This document shows positions 43,808 to 52,291 of a stretch of 64,000 nt of DNA, piece after piece (the first letter of the stretch is position 1; the number at the start of each line of letters is the position of its first letter). The translations under genes and the position numbers were made by a program. This DNA comes from an uncultured Prevotellaceae bacterium. Its GTDB lineage: Bacteria > Bacteroidota > Bacteroidia > Bacteroidales > Bacteroidaceae. The stretch is from positions 28,524 through 92,523 of the forward strand of contig CACXMM010000007.1 of the NCBI GenBank assembly GCA_902768785.1, in the 5' to 3' direction. The notes under the pieces were generated by a model. That model was given only the letters and a program-made list of their open reading frames with translations, had not been told where the DNA came from and did no database searches.

Positions 43808-45130
43808 ATGAAAAAACTAGTATTTTCATTGTTGGCTTTTACAAGCCTCACTGTATCAGCTCAGTTTGGTGGTCAAAGAGAGAACCCCGTGGTTCCTTCC
43901 GTAACAGAAAATGTTACAGAGGACTTCAAACCTGCCACCTCCAACCAGGACAACAAGCAGTACCCGATGGTGAACTCACAACGCATGGTTCGTGCCCAGA
44001 TCAAGGCCCCGAAAGCCACTTTCGTAGGACTCGACATCGCAGGTAAGATCTATGAGATGACGAAAGATGCCGATGGCGTATGGACCGGCACTTCAGAGCC
44101 TCAGGACGAGGGATTCCACTACTATCAGCTGAATATCGACGGTGCTTCTGTACCCGATCCAGGTAGTCTCTACTACTATGGCGCCAGCCGTTGGGGCAGC
44201 GGTATCGAGATTCCTTCAACCGATCAGGACTTCTGGCAGGTGAAGAATGTACCGCAAGGCACGATGAGTGAGGTCTTCTACTGGTCAACCTATACAGAGC
44301 AGATGCGTCGCTGTCATGTATATCTTCCCCATGAGTACTTTACCAATCCCACCAAGAAATTCCCTGTTCTGTATCTGCAGCACGGTATGGGTGAGAACGA
44401 GTACGGATGGGCTGAACAGGGTCACACCGCTCAGATCTTAGATAACCTGATTGCTGAGGGAAAGGCCGTTCCGTGCATCATCGTGATGGACAATGGTCTG
44501 AACACTCGCCGTCCTGGTGAAGCAGCCGGCTTTGGTGGCTTCGGCGGCGGTCCTCGTCCGCAGGGTGCTCCTGGTGTACGTCCTCAGGGTCAGCGTCCAC
44601 AAGGTGCTCCTCAGGGAATGCCTCAGGCTATGGGACAGCGTCCGCAGGGTGCTCCCGGACAAGCAGGACAGCGCCCGCAGGGTGGTCGTCGTGGTGGCTT
44701 TGGCGGTTTCGGTGGTTTCTCTGAGGGTTTCAAGAATGTCCTCTTTAACGATATCATCCCGATGGTTGAGAAGAACTACCGTGTGATTGCCGATGCCCAG
44801 CATCGTGCTTATGCTGGTCTGTCTATGGGTGGTATGCAGGCACGTGAGATCACACTTGCCAATCCTGAAAAGTTCGCTTATGTAGGCTCTTTCAGCAGTG
44901 GTGCATGGAATGTTGACCAGGTGAAAAACGCTGAAGGTTTCGCTAAGAACGTCAAGCTGCTCTTCATGAGTGGTGGTGGCAAGGAGAACATGGGTTGTGT
45001 TGAGGCTGCCAAGAATATCAAGGAACAACTCGGTATGAATGCTGTTGGCTACGAGTCTCCAGGAACAGCCCATGAGTGGCACACCTGGCGCCGCAGTCTG
45101 TACGAGTTCGCACAGCTGATGTTTAAATAA
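43808..45130 (+). CDS. Exported CE1-type esterase with a Pro-Gln-Gly insert
   Basis: 440 residues with a signal peptide (LVFSLLAFTSLTVSAQ). An N-terminal immunoglobulin-like or CBM48-like domain (about 55-155) precedes an alpha/beta hydrolase with FPVLYLQHGMGENEYGW, the nucleophile elbow AYAGLSMGGMQAREI and a C-terminal His in GTAHEWHTWRRSL. This is the feruloyl or acetyl esterase pattern. A low-complexity insert of about 65 residues (about 236-303), with repeats of RPQGAPG flanked by GGFGGFGG, interrupts the catalytic domain. It probably acts on plant polysaccharide side chains, by family. A terminator follows. Confidence 0.85.
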   Translation: MKKLVFSLLAFTSLTVSAQFGGQRENPVVPSVTENVTEDFKPATSNQDNKQYPMVNSQRMVRAQIKAPKATFVGLDIAGKIYEMTKDADGVWTGTSEPQDEGFHYYQLNIDGASVPDPGSLYYYGASRWGSGIEIPSTDQDFWQVKNVPQGTMSEVFYWSTYTEQMRRCHVYLPHEYFTNPTKKFPVLYLQHGMGENEYGWAEQGHTAQILDNLIAEGKAVPCIIVMDNGLNTRRPGEAAGFGGFGGGPRPQGAPGVRPQGQRPQGAPQGMPQAMGQRPQGAPGQAGQRPQGGRRGGFGGFGGFSEGFKNVLFNDIIPMVEKNYRVIADAQHRAYAGLSMGGMQAREITLANPEKFAYVGSFSSGAWNVDQVKNAEGFAKNVKLLFMSGGGKENMGCVEAAKNIKEQLGMNAVGYESPGTAHEWHTWRRSLYEFAQLMFK

Positions 45131-45176
45131 GCCTTAAAACGGTCATTCAATAAGTATTAAACAGAATGAATCATAT

Positions 45177-45211
45177 AAGGGGGTGTGTCAAAAAAGACGC
45201 ACCTCCTTTTT
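45177..45211 (+). terminator. Rho-independent terminator after the esterase
   Basis: AAGGGGGTGTGTC (45177-45189) pairs with GACGCACCTCCTT (45196-45208), with two G-T pairs, an A6 loop and a following T run. Confidence 0.85.
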
Positions 45212-45412
45212 CTATTTCATTCCGTTTGTGCAATCTGTGAGAATGATAAAGGGGAAATGTTAAATTCGATAAATTTATTTTACAAATCACTTCTCCAGGG
45301 TCGTTTTTCCTCATTCAACTCGTCATTTGGTGGCAAAAATGCCCCAAATTTTGCATTTACGCAATTTATTGATAATGAACAGGTTACAAAACCACCCATT
45401 TTTCAGTGGCAA

Positions 45413-45610
45413 GTAAAGGCTCGTTTGAATGAAAGTAAAGGCTACTTTGAAGGCAAATAGACTATACTTTGAACCCAAATAGGCTATACTTACGATGCAA
45501 AAAGACTATACTTACAACGCAAAAGCAACGTTTTTATCTTCTAAAAACGACGTTTTTAAACCACGAAAACGCCGTTTTCACATCTCAAAACAATGGTTTT
45601 GCAGTTCAAA
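45413..45610. repeat. 22-bp tandem array, nine units
   Basis: Nine consecutive steps of exactly 22 bp run from 45413. Early units hold GGCTACTTTGAAGG and GACTATACTTTGAACC, middle ones GGCTATACTTACGATG and GACTATACTTACAACG, late ones CAACGTTTTTATC, CGACGTTTTTAAACC, CGCCGTTTTCAC and CAATGGTTTTGC. Every unit starts or ends in A-rich sequence, so the period is kept while the sequence drifts. The array lies between the esterase terminator and the 3' end of the HipBST-like operon. Confidence 0.85.
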
Positions 45611-45613
45611 AGT

Positions 45614-46164
45614 CCAAGAATAGCGAAAAACAAGTCTTTTTCTTGCTACTTTTTCTCCTGATTCCTTCAAGATGAAGTGTTAAAATTCAGCACTTTTTTC
45701 TTACATATTTTGTTTTATAATTTTCAACACAGAGACTCAGAGACACAGAGAAAAATCCTCAATTGCTCAGAAAATGCCATAATAATCAGTTGTTTTTTGA
45801 GGTACTCAATACATTCATGGAAACTAATGTGAATAATGTGAATAATTGAATCACTAATATCCATTAATATTATTATTCAAATTAGTGGGAAAAATTTTTC
45901 GCATACGCTCAAGGCACTCTCCTCATTATGCACATTCGTTTCAAAAACTGATTCTCGTGGTGATTAGCGTGGGAGTTGGAGCGAACAAACGAACGAACAG
46001 TTCGAACGCCACGAAAACTGTCAACCCCATCAGGAAAAGACAGTGTGAAATAGTATTTCTGGGATAATTATGATAATTATGATAATTTCTTTCAGAGATA
46101 ACACGAAGCGGATTGTCCGGATCAAACGGATAACAAAAAATTATTTCTGTGCTAGTTAGGATTA
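45614..46164. other. AT-rich spacer with short repeats, no gene seen
   Basis: This stretch holds short degenerate repeats: CAGAGACTCAGAGACACAGAGA-like sequence near 45729, a CACTAAT / ATTAGTG inverted pair at 45852-45887 and ATAATTATG repeats near 46064-46085. Small open frames exist but have no coding character. The whole 1.03-kb gap from 45131 contains only the terminator, the 22-bp array and this region. Confidence 0.6.
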
Positions 46165-47109
46165 TTACAGAAGCTTTATCCGCTTGTTCAGCAGACAGCA
46201 ATAGTCGGTCTTCATCTTATCCGACAGGAACGACTGGCTGATGAGTTCTTCCCACTGAGGAAGAAAGCTCTTCATACGCTCTATCATCTTGTTAGCTACA
46301 GCTGTGGGGATACCGCTCTGGGTGAAGGCAGACAGGAATGTACTGCGGTTGAACCCGTTTTTAGCACCACCCACCGTAAAGCTCATCGCCATCTCTTCAT
46401 TATCCTCAGGGTCAGCCAGCAACACAGCCAGTAGGTCGTAAGCAGGTGACAGCGCATACTCACCGTTGCCTGTATCTATCAGCGAAAAGTTCTTGCAATG
46501 CATGTCGGAATTTCCTGTTATCCAGGAAAACAAAACCACCTCCCAGTAGCGCTGTACATCCAACATAGGAGCCGAAGAATACCTCTTTACCGTTTCTGCC
46601 AACTGCTGGTAAGTTCCGTAATACTTATGCTCGGTGAGACGATTACTAAGCTGGCACATATCCAGCATGGATATTTTTTCACCTTTCCGTCCACGGTCCA
46701 TCCTGATGGTAAGATAGCCCAGTTCACCATCGGCGAGACGGATAAGCGTATGTCGGGCGGTGCGGATATGAGCTGCCTCTGCCATCTTCATCGTGAGGTC
46801 TTCCAACTGGGGCAGACTGGGATACTTGGCGCTTTGCGGTTTGAAGATATACTTGCCCCACAGACCAACGATAGTAAACTTGTCTGGCTCGTTCTTGCCG
46901 CCACGATCCACGGCAAGCGACATCTTGGCCTGTACGCCTGTTACTGACGCACTGGTGCGGATGACTTGCCGGGCGAGATCCGACATATTGTCTCGCGTAT
47001 AAGGAAGAATGGGCACTGTTTTGCTTCCAAAGAATTTTCGCGAGCATTCTGGGTGAAAGTCAACCTGACCTTCTTCCAATTCCTGATAACAATACAGACA
47101 CTTACTCAT
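46165..47109 (-). CDS. hipT: HipA-like Ser/Thr kinase, C-terminal half (HipT-like)
   Basis: 314 residues from ATG 47109, which overlaps the hipS stop by eight bases (ATGAGTAA). It carries the HipA kinase core without the N-terminal subdomain. The glycine and autophosphorylation loop is SVTGVQAKMSL at about 55-65, the catalytic loop GNSDMHCKNFSL is near 199-210 and the metal-binding Asp is in SPAYDLL near 224. An N-terminal Cys4, Cys7, His19, Cys22 set (CLYC, then HPEC) looks like a zinc knuckle. Known HipT kinases phosphorylate tryptophanyl-tRNA synthetase. The target here is not known. It is last in a hipB, hipS, hipT operon. Confidence 0.82.
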   Translation of the reverse strand: MSKCLYCYQELEEGQVDFHPECSRKFFGSKTVPILPYTRDNMSDLARQVIRTSASVTGVQAKMSLAVDRGGKNEPDKFTIVGLWGKYIFKPQSAKYPSLPQLEDLTMKMAEAAHIRTARHTLIRLADGELGYLTIRMDRGRKGEKISMLDMCQLSNRLTEHKYYGTYQQLAETVKRYSSAPMLDVQRYWEVVLFSWITGNSDMHCKNFSLIDTGNGEYALSPAYDLLAVLLADPEDNEEMAMSFTVGGAKNGFNRSTFLSAFTQSGIPTAVANKMIERMKSFLPQWEELISQSFLSDKMKTDYCCLLNKRIKLL

Positions 47110-47425
47110 AGTCAAATGGTTTTACGCTGATGTTTCCGATACAATCTTTACAACAAGCCATCAAGAGTGACATCCTGTCACGGGGGTCAATCTTCCATGA
47201 CAATGATGCGATATCCAGAAGCCATCCCTCTGGGATAAGCCCGTCGAACACCGGGAACATCATTTCTTTGTCGTACTGTTGACTTGTCAAGGGCATGGTA
47301 GGACTAACCGCGACTGCATCCTTACTGGTTAGATATGACTTGTCGTAGGAAAAATGGAATCCTTCCTCGTCTTCTGTGAGCATGCCACAATAGATGTCAT
47401 TTATATAAATACCAGCTTGTTTCAT
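47102..47425 (-). CDS. hipS: HipA N-terminal domain protein (HipS-like)
   Basis: 107 residues equal to the N-terminal subdomain of HipA encoded as a separate protein. GIYINDIYCGMLTEDEEGFHFSYD is the usual opening, with AVSPTMPLTSQQYD and MMFPVFDGLIPEGWLLD as the conserved middle. In the E. coli HipBST system this small protein, not HipB, is the main antitoxin. The start overlaps hipB by four bases and the end overlaps hipT. A role as inhibitor of the kinase is therefore likely but inferred from family and order. Confidence 0.78.
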   Translation of the reverse strand: MKQAGIYINDIYCGMLTEDEEGFHFSYDKSYLTSKDAVAVSPTMPLTSQQYDKEMMFPVFDGLIPEGWLLDIASLSWKIDPRDRMSLLMACCKDCIGNISVKPFDYE

Positions 47426-47622
47426 ACGCTATCAGTTTTTACAGGTCCGAGACATTCTCCAAACAGGGCAAGCACGTCGTTTACCTTGTCCATTCTCAAG
47501 GTCTGCTTCCCTTGCTCAAGATCTCGCACAAACCTGAGACCAACCCCTGCCCTCTCTGCCAATTCAACCTGAGAAAGGCCATTTTTCTTCCGTTTTTGTT
47601 TTATATACTCCGATAAAGTCAT
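47422..47622 (-). CDS. hipB: HipB-like XRE transcriptional regulator
   Basis: 66 residues, nearly all a helix-turn-helix of the XRE class: LSEYIKQKRKKNGLSQVELA, then ERAGVGLRFVRDLEQGKQTLR. It is the first gene of the operon and lies beside repeated TACC-N6-GGTA sites, so autoregulation is expected as in hipBA. It is shorter than E. coli HipB (88 residues). Confidence 0.85.
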   Translation of the reverse strand: MTLSEYIKQKRKKNGLSQVELAERAGVGLRFVRDLEQGKQTLRMDKVNDVLALFGECLGPVKTDSV

Positions 47623-47630
47623 AGCTATTA

Positions 47631-47718
47631 TACCTTAACGGGTACAAAGATAAACAAAATTTTTAATAATATACCTAAACGGGTATAAAATTTAGCAAAA
47701 TTATTAAGATTATACCCG
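47631..47718. promoter_or_regulatory. Operator sites and promoter of the hipBST operon
   Basis: TACCTTAACGGGTA (47631-47644) and TACCTAAACGGGTA (47672-47685) are inverted-repeat sites spaced exactly 41 bp. A half site (TACCCG at 47713-47718) lies another 41 bp upstream. On the minus strand the -7 box TATCTTTG (47645-47652) falls between sites 1 and 2, and site 2 covers the -33 position. Binding would block transcription. E. coli HipB operators are TATCC-N8-GGATA, so the layout is similar but not the same. Confidence 0.75.
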
Positions 47719-47823
47719 ATCGCACACAGAAAGAGGGAAATACTGGCATAGCATATTTAAGGTGCGCTAACTAGTGACAAAAACCATTCATAAGGTGACC
47801 TTACCCAACACTTATAATTCCGT

Positions 47824-48195
47824 TCATTTCAACAACTGTAGTATTATATTAGGTGGCGTCTGCATCTTCGTTACAGCACACATTCCTACCCCCATGTCCT
47901 TCACACTGGCACCCAGGAAATACACCCCATCGTCAATAATCAGAAACCGGTCATGATTCTTGTGCGGCAACTGCACATACTTGATTTCACGATACTGGTC
48001 ATTATGCTTTCGAAGATCTGTTAGAAATGACTCGTTAAAGCGTGTGTGAATCGTCGCCTCTACGTCATCATCCCGTTTGTCCAATAGCGTTAATATTCGG
48101 TCATCTACAAAGTTATCGCGTGTGAATGCATGAGGGGGTTTTTGTGTTCCTCCCCGTCTTTCTATAGGTTTTGATGTCGCATTTTGCGATATCAA
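47824..48195 (-). pseudogene. C-terminal fragment of an ORF6N/PLD-like protein
   Basis: The 123-residue frame (from a TTG) contains ILTLLDKRDDDVEATIHTRF and HDRFLIIDDGVYFLGASVKD, which resemble the C-terminal part of ORF6N-domain proteins with a phospholipase-D-like HxK region. The conserved N-terminal part is missing. The frame is open for only about 14 more codons upstream before a stop. It ends in a run that does not look conserved (TKMQTPPNIILQLLK). I take it as a remnant of a mobile or phage-derived gene beside the HipBST-like operon. The family assignment is uncertain. Confidence 0.45.
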
Positions 48196-48379
48196 AACTC
48201 TTTCCTTCTGATTTCCTGCAATGGTAGATGTCAGTGATTACAAACTATTTCTCTATTCTTTCAAAGAAATAATGATTACCATGGTATTAACGAAACTCTT
48301 CTCATTTGAGAACGAAGCATAATCCATGATAATGTAAAAGAAATCTACGTAAATGATATCTTTATTTCGAAAAAATGAT

Positions 48380-48387
48380 TATCTTTG
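48380..48387 (+). promoter_or_regulatory. Promoter -7 element of the ABC exporter operon
   Basis: TATCTTTG followed by CCAACAC lies 40 bp before the TTG start at 48427. No good -33 box is seen at 19-21 bp. Confidence 0.5.
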
Positions 48388-48426
48388 CCAACACAATGAC
48401 ATCTTTACTAAATATAATAGAAAACA

Positions 48427-50199
48427 TTGATTAAAAAGCTAATACAACAAGTAGGAAGGTTCCGAACAGCTTCCTTCCTCACCCCGATCTTCACCGCTTT
48501 AGAAGTGGTGATGGGCGTGCTGATCCCATACGTCACCTCATGGATCATCGACCGTGGTATCATGGCGGGAGACATCAATATGGTGTATTTCTACGGCGGT
48601 CTGATGCTGGTGATGGCATTCTTCAGCATGCTGTTCGGAATCCTGGCGGGACGGTTCTCTGCCTATGCCTCTTCGGGCTTCGCGTCGAACCTGCGCAGTG
48701 CGATGTTTCGTAATATCCAGACCTTCTCATTCTCGAACATCGATAAGTATTCCAGTGCAGGACTGATTACCCGCATGACCACCGATGTGCAGAGTCTGCA
48801 GCAGGCCTTTCAGATGTTGATGCGCATCTCCGTACGTGCCCCGCTGAATTTGGTGTTCAGTGTCTTCATGTGTATCTTCATCAATCTGAAGATGAGCGCG
48901 ATATTCGTGGTGGCACTCATCATCCTCGGCATTGCCTTGTATATGATCATCTCCCGTACGGTGAAACTCTTTGCACAAGTGTTCCAGCGCTACGATGACT
49001 TGAACAGCTCTGTGCAGGAGAATATCGCCGCCATCCGCGTGGTGAAGGCTTTCGTACGAGAGGACTTTGAGAACAAGAAATTCAGTAAGGCGGCAGATGC
49101 CTTATACAAGTTGTTCGTGAAGACCGAGAGTCTGCAAGCCCTGAACCACCCCATCATGATGCTCGTGGTCTATGGCTGTATTATCTCCCTGTCATGGTTT
49201 GGTGCGCAATACATCGTTATCGGGGAACTGACCACCGGACAGCTCACGTCATTGTTCACCTATGTCATGACCATCCTATCATCACTGATGATGCTGTCGA
49301 TGATCTTCGTGAACCTCACCATGAGTGCGGCAAGCGCCAAGCGTGTGATAGAAGTTATTGATGAGAAAGCTGACATTACCAATCCCGAGAAGGATGCCGT
49401 GATGGAAGTAACCGACGGTAGCATCGACTTCGAGCACGTGAGTTTCAGCTATGGCGGCAAGAGAAAGGAGGATGAGGAGAAGCAAACAGAGACTCCCTAT
49501 GCCATCCGTGACATCAGCATCCATATCAACAGTGGTGAGACCATCGGCGTCATCGGAGGAACAGGATGCGGAAAATCATCTCTCGCCACCTTGGTCAGTC
49601 GTCTCTATGATGCCACAGAGGGCACGGTGAAGGTAGGTGGCGTGGATGTCAAGAGGTACGACCTCACTACCCTCCGCAACGAAGTGTCGATGGTATTACA
49701 GAAGAACGTACTGTTCTCGGGCACCATCCTCGATAACCTTCGCTGGGGAAAGGAAGATGCCACCTTGGAAGAGTGTAAGGAGGCTTGTCGCCTGGCATGT
49801 GCCGATGAGTTCATCGACCAGATGCCCGATGGATACAACACCCTGTTGGAACAAAACGGAAGCAATGTGTCGGGGGGGCAGAAGCAGCGTCTATGTATTG
49901 CCCGCGCCCTGCTGAAGAAGCCCAAGGTACTGATCCTCGACGACTCCACCAGTGCCTGCGACACAGCTACGGATGCCAAGATCCAACGGGCATTCCGCGA
50001 AGAACTGCCTGACGTGACGAAGCTGATCATTGCCCAGCGCATCCAAAGCGTACAATATGCCGACCGCATCATCGTGATGCAGAGTGGACGAATAACAGGC
50101 TTCGACACCCATGAAAACCTCCTGAAGAGCAATACCCTCTATCAGGAAATCTATCAGATACAGACCAAGGACAAGGGCGACTTCGACAAACCCGCCTAA
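48427..50199 (+). CDS. ABC exporter half-transporter with a degenerate ATP site
   Basis: 590 residues from a TTG start (MIKKLIQQVGRFRTASFL). Six membrane spans occupy about 15-300. The nucleotide-binding domain has Walker A GGTGCGKSSLATL, signature NVSGGQKQRLCIARALL and Walker B VLILDDSTSACDTATD. The Asp in LDDS replaces the catalytic Glu (LDEA), as in the degenerate subunit of heterodimeric exporters such as TM287/288. The partner follows after 64 bp. Export of drugs or lipids is a usual role for this type. The substrate is unknown. Confidence 0.88.
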   Translation: MIKKLIQQVGRFRTASFLTPIFTALEVVMGVLIPYVTSWIIDRGIMAGDINMVYFYGGLMLVMAFFSMLFGILAGRFSAYASSGFASNLRSAMFRNIQTFSFSNIDKYSSAGLITRMTTDVQSLQQAFQMLMRISVRAPLNLVFSVFMCIFINLKMSAIFVVALIILGIALYMIISRTVKLFAQVFQRYDDLNSSVQENIAAIRVVKAFVREDFENKKFSKAADALYKLFVKTESLQALNHPIMMLVVYGCIISLSWFGAQYIVIGELTTGQLTSLFTYVMTILSSLMMLSMIFVNLTMSAASAKRVIEVIDEKADITNPEKDAVMEVTDGSIDFEHVSFSYGGKRKEDEEKQTETPYAIRDISIHINSGETIGVIGGTGCGKSSLATLVSRLYDATEGTVKVGGVDVKRYDLTTLRNEVSMVLQKNVLFSGTILDNLRWGKEDATLEECKEACRLACADEFIDQMPDGYNTLLEQNGSNVSGGQKQRLCIARALLKKPKVLILDDSTSACDTATDAKIQRAFREELPDVTKLIIAQRIQSVQYADRIIVMQSGRITGFDTHENLLKSNTLYQEIYQIQTKDKGDFDKPA

Positions 50200-50203
50200 C
50201 CTT

Positions 50204-50254
50204 CAATTCTTCAATTTTTCAATTCTTCAATTCTTCAATTTTTCAATTTTTCAA
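50204..50254. repeat. 8-bp tandem array between the two ABC genes
   Basis: Six units of CAATTCTT or CAATTTTT fill the spacer between the two exporter genes and end just before the second start at 50264. The period is again 8 bp, as in the array at 5787-5860, with a different sequence. Confidence 0.75.
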
Positions 50255-50263
50255 CTATAAGAT

Positions 50264-52288
50264 ATGCCACCAAGAATGAACATGGGCCCCGGCGGAAGAG
50301 GCGGGCACGGAGGAAGGAACATGGGAATCGCCAAGATGCCCAAGGGTGGGATGAAACTCATCAGACGACTCATCCGCTATGTGGCAGTGAACTACAAATG
50401 GTCGCTGCTGGCTGTACTGGTATGTATTCTCATCACCTCTGCCACTACCCTCACCTCCACCCTCTTCACCCGTACGCTCATCGACGACTATATCCTGCCC
50501 CTCACACAGATGGAGCATCCTGATTTCAACCCGTTGGCACATGCACTGATGAAACTGGCTGCGGTACTGATCATCGGTGCCCTCTGTGCCTACATCCATA
50601 GTCGGTTAATGATCAATGTCAGTCAGGGCACCCTGAAACGCCTCCGTATCGATGTGTTCAGTCACATGCAGCAGCTGCCCATCAAATATTTCGACACCCA
50701 TGCCCACGGCAACACCATGTCGGTATATACCAACGATATCGATACGCTGCGCCAGATGATCAGTTCGATGCCCAACCTCTTTTCTTCGCTCGTCACCATC
50801 ACCCTTACCCTCACCAGTATGATTGTGCTGAGTCTGCCGCTCACCATCCTTACGATCCTCATGTCGTTTGTGATGATCTACACCACAAGGGCATTGGGAA
50901 AGCGATCATCGAAGTTCTTCTATTCACAGCAGACCAACCTCGGTAACATGAACGGTTTCGTGGAGGAGATGCTCACCGGACAGAAAGTGGTGAAGATCTT
51001 CTGTCATGAAGACGAGGCCATCGACCAGTTCCAACAGCTGAATGACAACCTGCGATCAAGCACCTACAATGCCAACCGCGTGGCCAATATCGTCATGCCC
51101 GTCAACGGGAACCTCTCGAACCTCATCTATGTCATGACAGCCATCTTCGGCGCCATGCTCGCCTTGCGATATACGGTTACGGCAACGCCTCTTGCCTCTC
51201 CGCTGACACCCCTCGCCGGTGAGATTCTGCCCATCACGTCGGCCCTCACCGTGGGAACACTTGTCAGTTTCCTCACACTCATTAAGAACTTCACACGCCC
51301 CATCTCAGAGGTATCCAACCAGATCAACAGCATTATCAATGCCGTGGCAGGAGCTATGCGTGTGTTTGATGTGCTGGACGCAGAACCAGAGAAAGAAGAA
51401 CAGGCAAACGTAACACTGGTGAATGCCCGGGAAAATGCTGACGGCACCCTCACTGAGACAAAAGAACAGACTGGTGTATGGGCATGGAAGGTGGCACCCT
51501 CAGCCTCGCAACCAATTCAACTCATACGACAGCGTGGCGAAGTGGATTTCTTCGATGTTGACTTCAGCTATCCCGTCATACAAGAAGATGGAACCGAAGG
51601 ACTGGGAAGACAGGTGCTCTTCGATATTGAGATGGACACCGATGCAGGACAGAAGATCGCACTGGTGGGCGGTACAGGTGCCGGAAAGACCACCATCACC
51701 AACCTCATCAACCGTTTCTATGATATTCAGGACGGTAGGATCCTCTATGACGGCATCAATATCAGTAGCATCCGACGTCAGGAACTGCGGCGCTCTCTTG
51801 GTATGGTACTGCAGGAAACACATCTGTTCACGGGCACTGTCATGGAGAATATCCGATATGGACGCTTGGATGCCACTGACGAGGAATGTATAGCTGCCGC
51901 CAAACTGGTGCATGCCGATGACTTCATCTGTCGTTTGGCAGACGGGTACCAGACCTTATTATCAGGTGATGGTGGTAACCTGTCACAAGGAGAGCGTCAG
52001 CTCATCGCCATCGCCCGTGCTGCCGTGGCCAATCCGCCAGCCCTGATCCTTGATGAAGCCACCAGCAGCATCGATACACGAACGGAACAATTGGTTCAGC
52101 AAGGTATGGACTCACTGATGCAGGGGCGTACCACGTTCGTCATCGCCCACCGTCTTAGTACAATCCGTAATGCCGACTGGATCATGGTGATGGATCATGG
52201 ACGTATCATCGAACGTGGCAACCACGAACAACTCCTCGCCCTCAAGGGCAAGTACTATCAACTCTATACGGGCAACGAACTGTCATAA
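50264..52288 (+). CDS. ABC exporter half-transporter, catalytic subunit
   Basis: 674 residues, partner of the preceding gene. The N-terminus is rich in Gly, Pro and Arg (MPPRMNMGPGGRGGHGGRN). Six spans follow, then a linker of about 50 residues (NARENADGTLTETKEQTG) and a nucleotide-binding domain with Walker A GGTGAGKTTITNL, signature NLSQGERQLIAIARA and Walker B LILDEATSSIDTRTE, where the catalytic Glu is present. The pair therefore has one consensus and one degenerate composite site, as in MdlAB or TmrAB-type exporters. Confidence 0.9.
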   Translation: MPPRMNMGPGGRGGHGGRNMGIAKMPKGGMKLIRRLIRYVAVNYKWSLLAVLVCILITSATTLTSTLFTRTLIDDYILPLTQMEHPDFNPLAHALMKLAAVLIIGALCAYIHSRLMINVSQGTLKRLRIDVFSHMQQLPIKYFDTHAHGNTMSVYTNDIDTLRQMISSMPNLFSSLVTITLTLTSMIVLSLPLTILTILMSFVMIYTTRALGKRSSKFFYSQQTNLGNMNGFVEEMLTGQKVVKIFCHEDEAIDQFQQLNDNLRSSTYNANRVANIVMPVNGNLSNLIYVMTAIFGAMLALRYTVTATPLASPLTPLAGEILPITSALTVGTLVSFLTLIKNFTRPISEVSNQINSIINAVAGAMRVFDVLDAEPEKEEQANVTLVNARENADGTLTETKEQTGVWAWKVAPSASQPIQLIRQRGEVDFFDVDFSYPVIQEDGTEGLGRQVLFDIEMDTDAGQKIALVGGTGAGKTTITNLINRFYDIQDGRILYDGINISSIRRQELRRSLGMVLQETHLFTGTVMENIRYGRLDATDEECIAAAKLVHADDFICRLADGYQTLLSGDGGNLSQGERQLIAIARAAVANPPALILDEATSSIDTRTEQLVQQGMDSLMQGRTTFVIAHRLSTIRNADWIMVMDHGRIIERGNHEQLLALKGKYYQLYTGNELS

Positions 52289-52291
52289 AGA

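Noticed and set aside
45413-45610. CRISPR-like array
   Set aside because: The units are contiguous with no conserved repeat plus unique spacer, the sequence drifts from unit to unit, and no cas gene is present.
45185-45675. Two small open frames after the esterase
   Set aside because: They overlap the terminator and the 22-bp array. Their composition follows the repeats and no family pattern is seen.
47774-47956. 60-codon plus-strand frame opposite the ORF6N-like fragment
   Set aside because: It is opposite the conserved HDRFLIIDD region and has no domain of its own.
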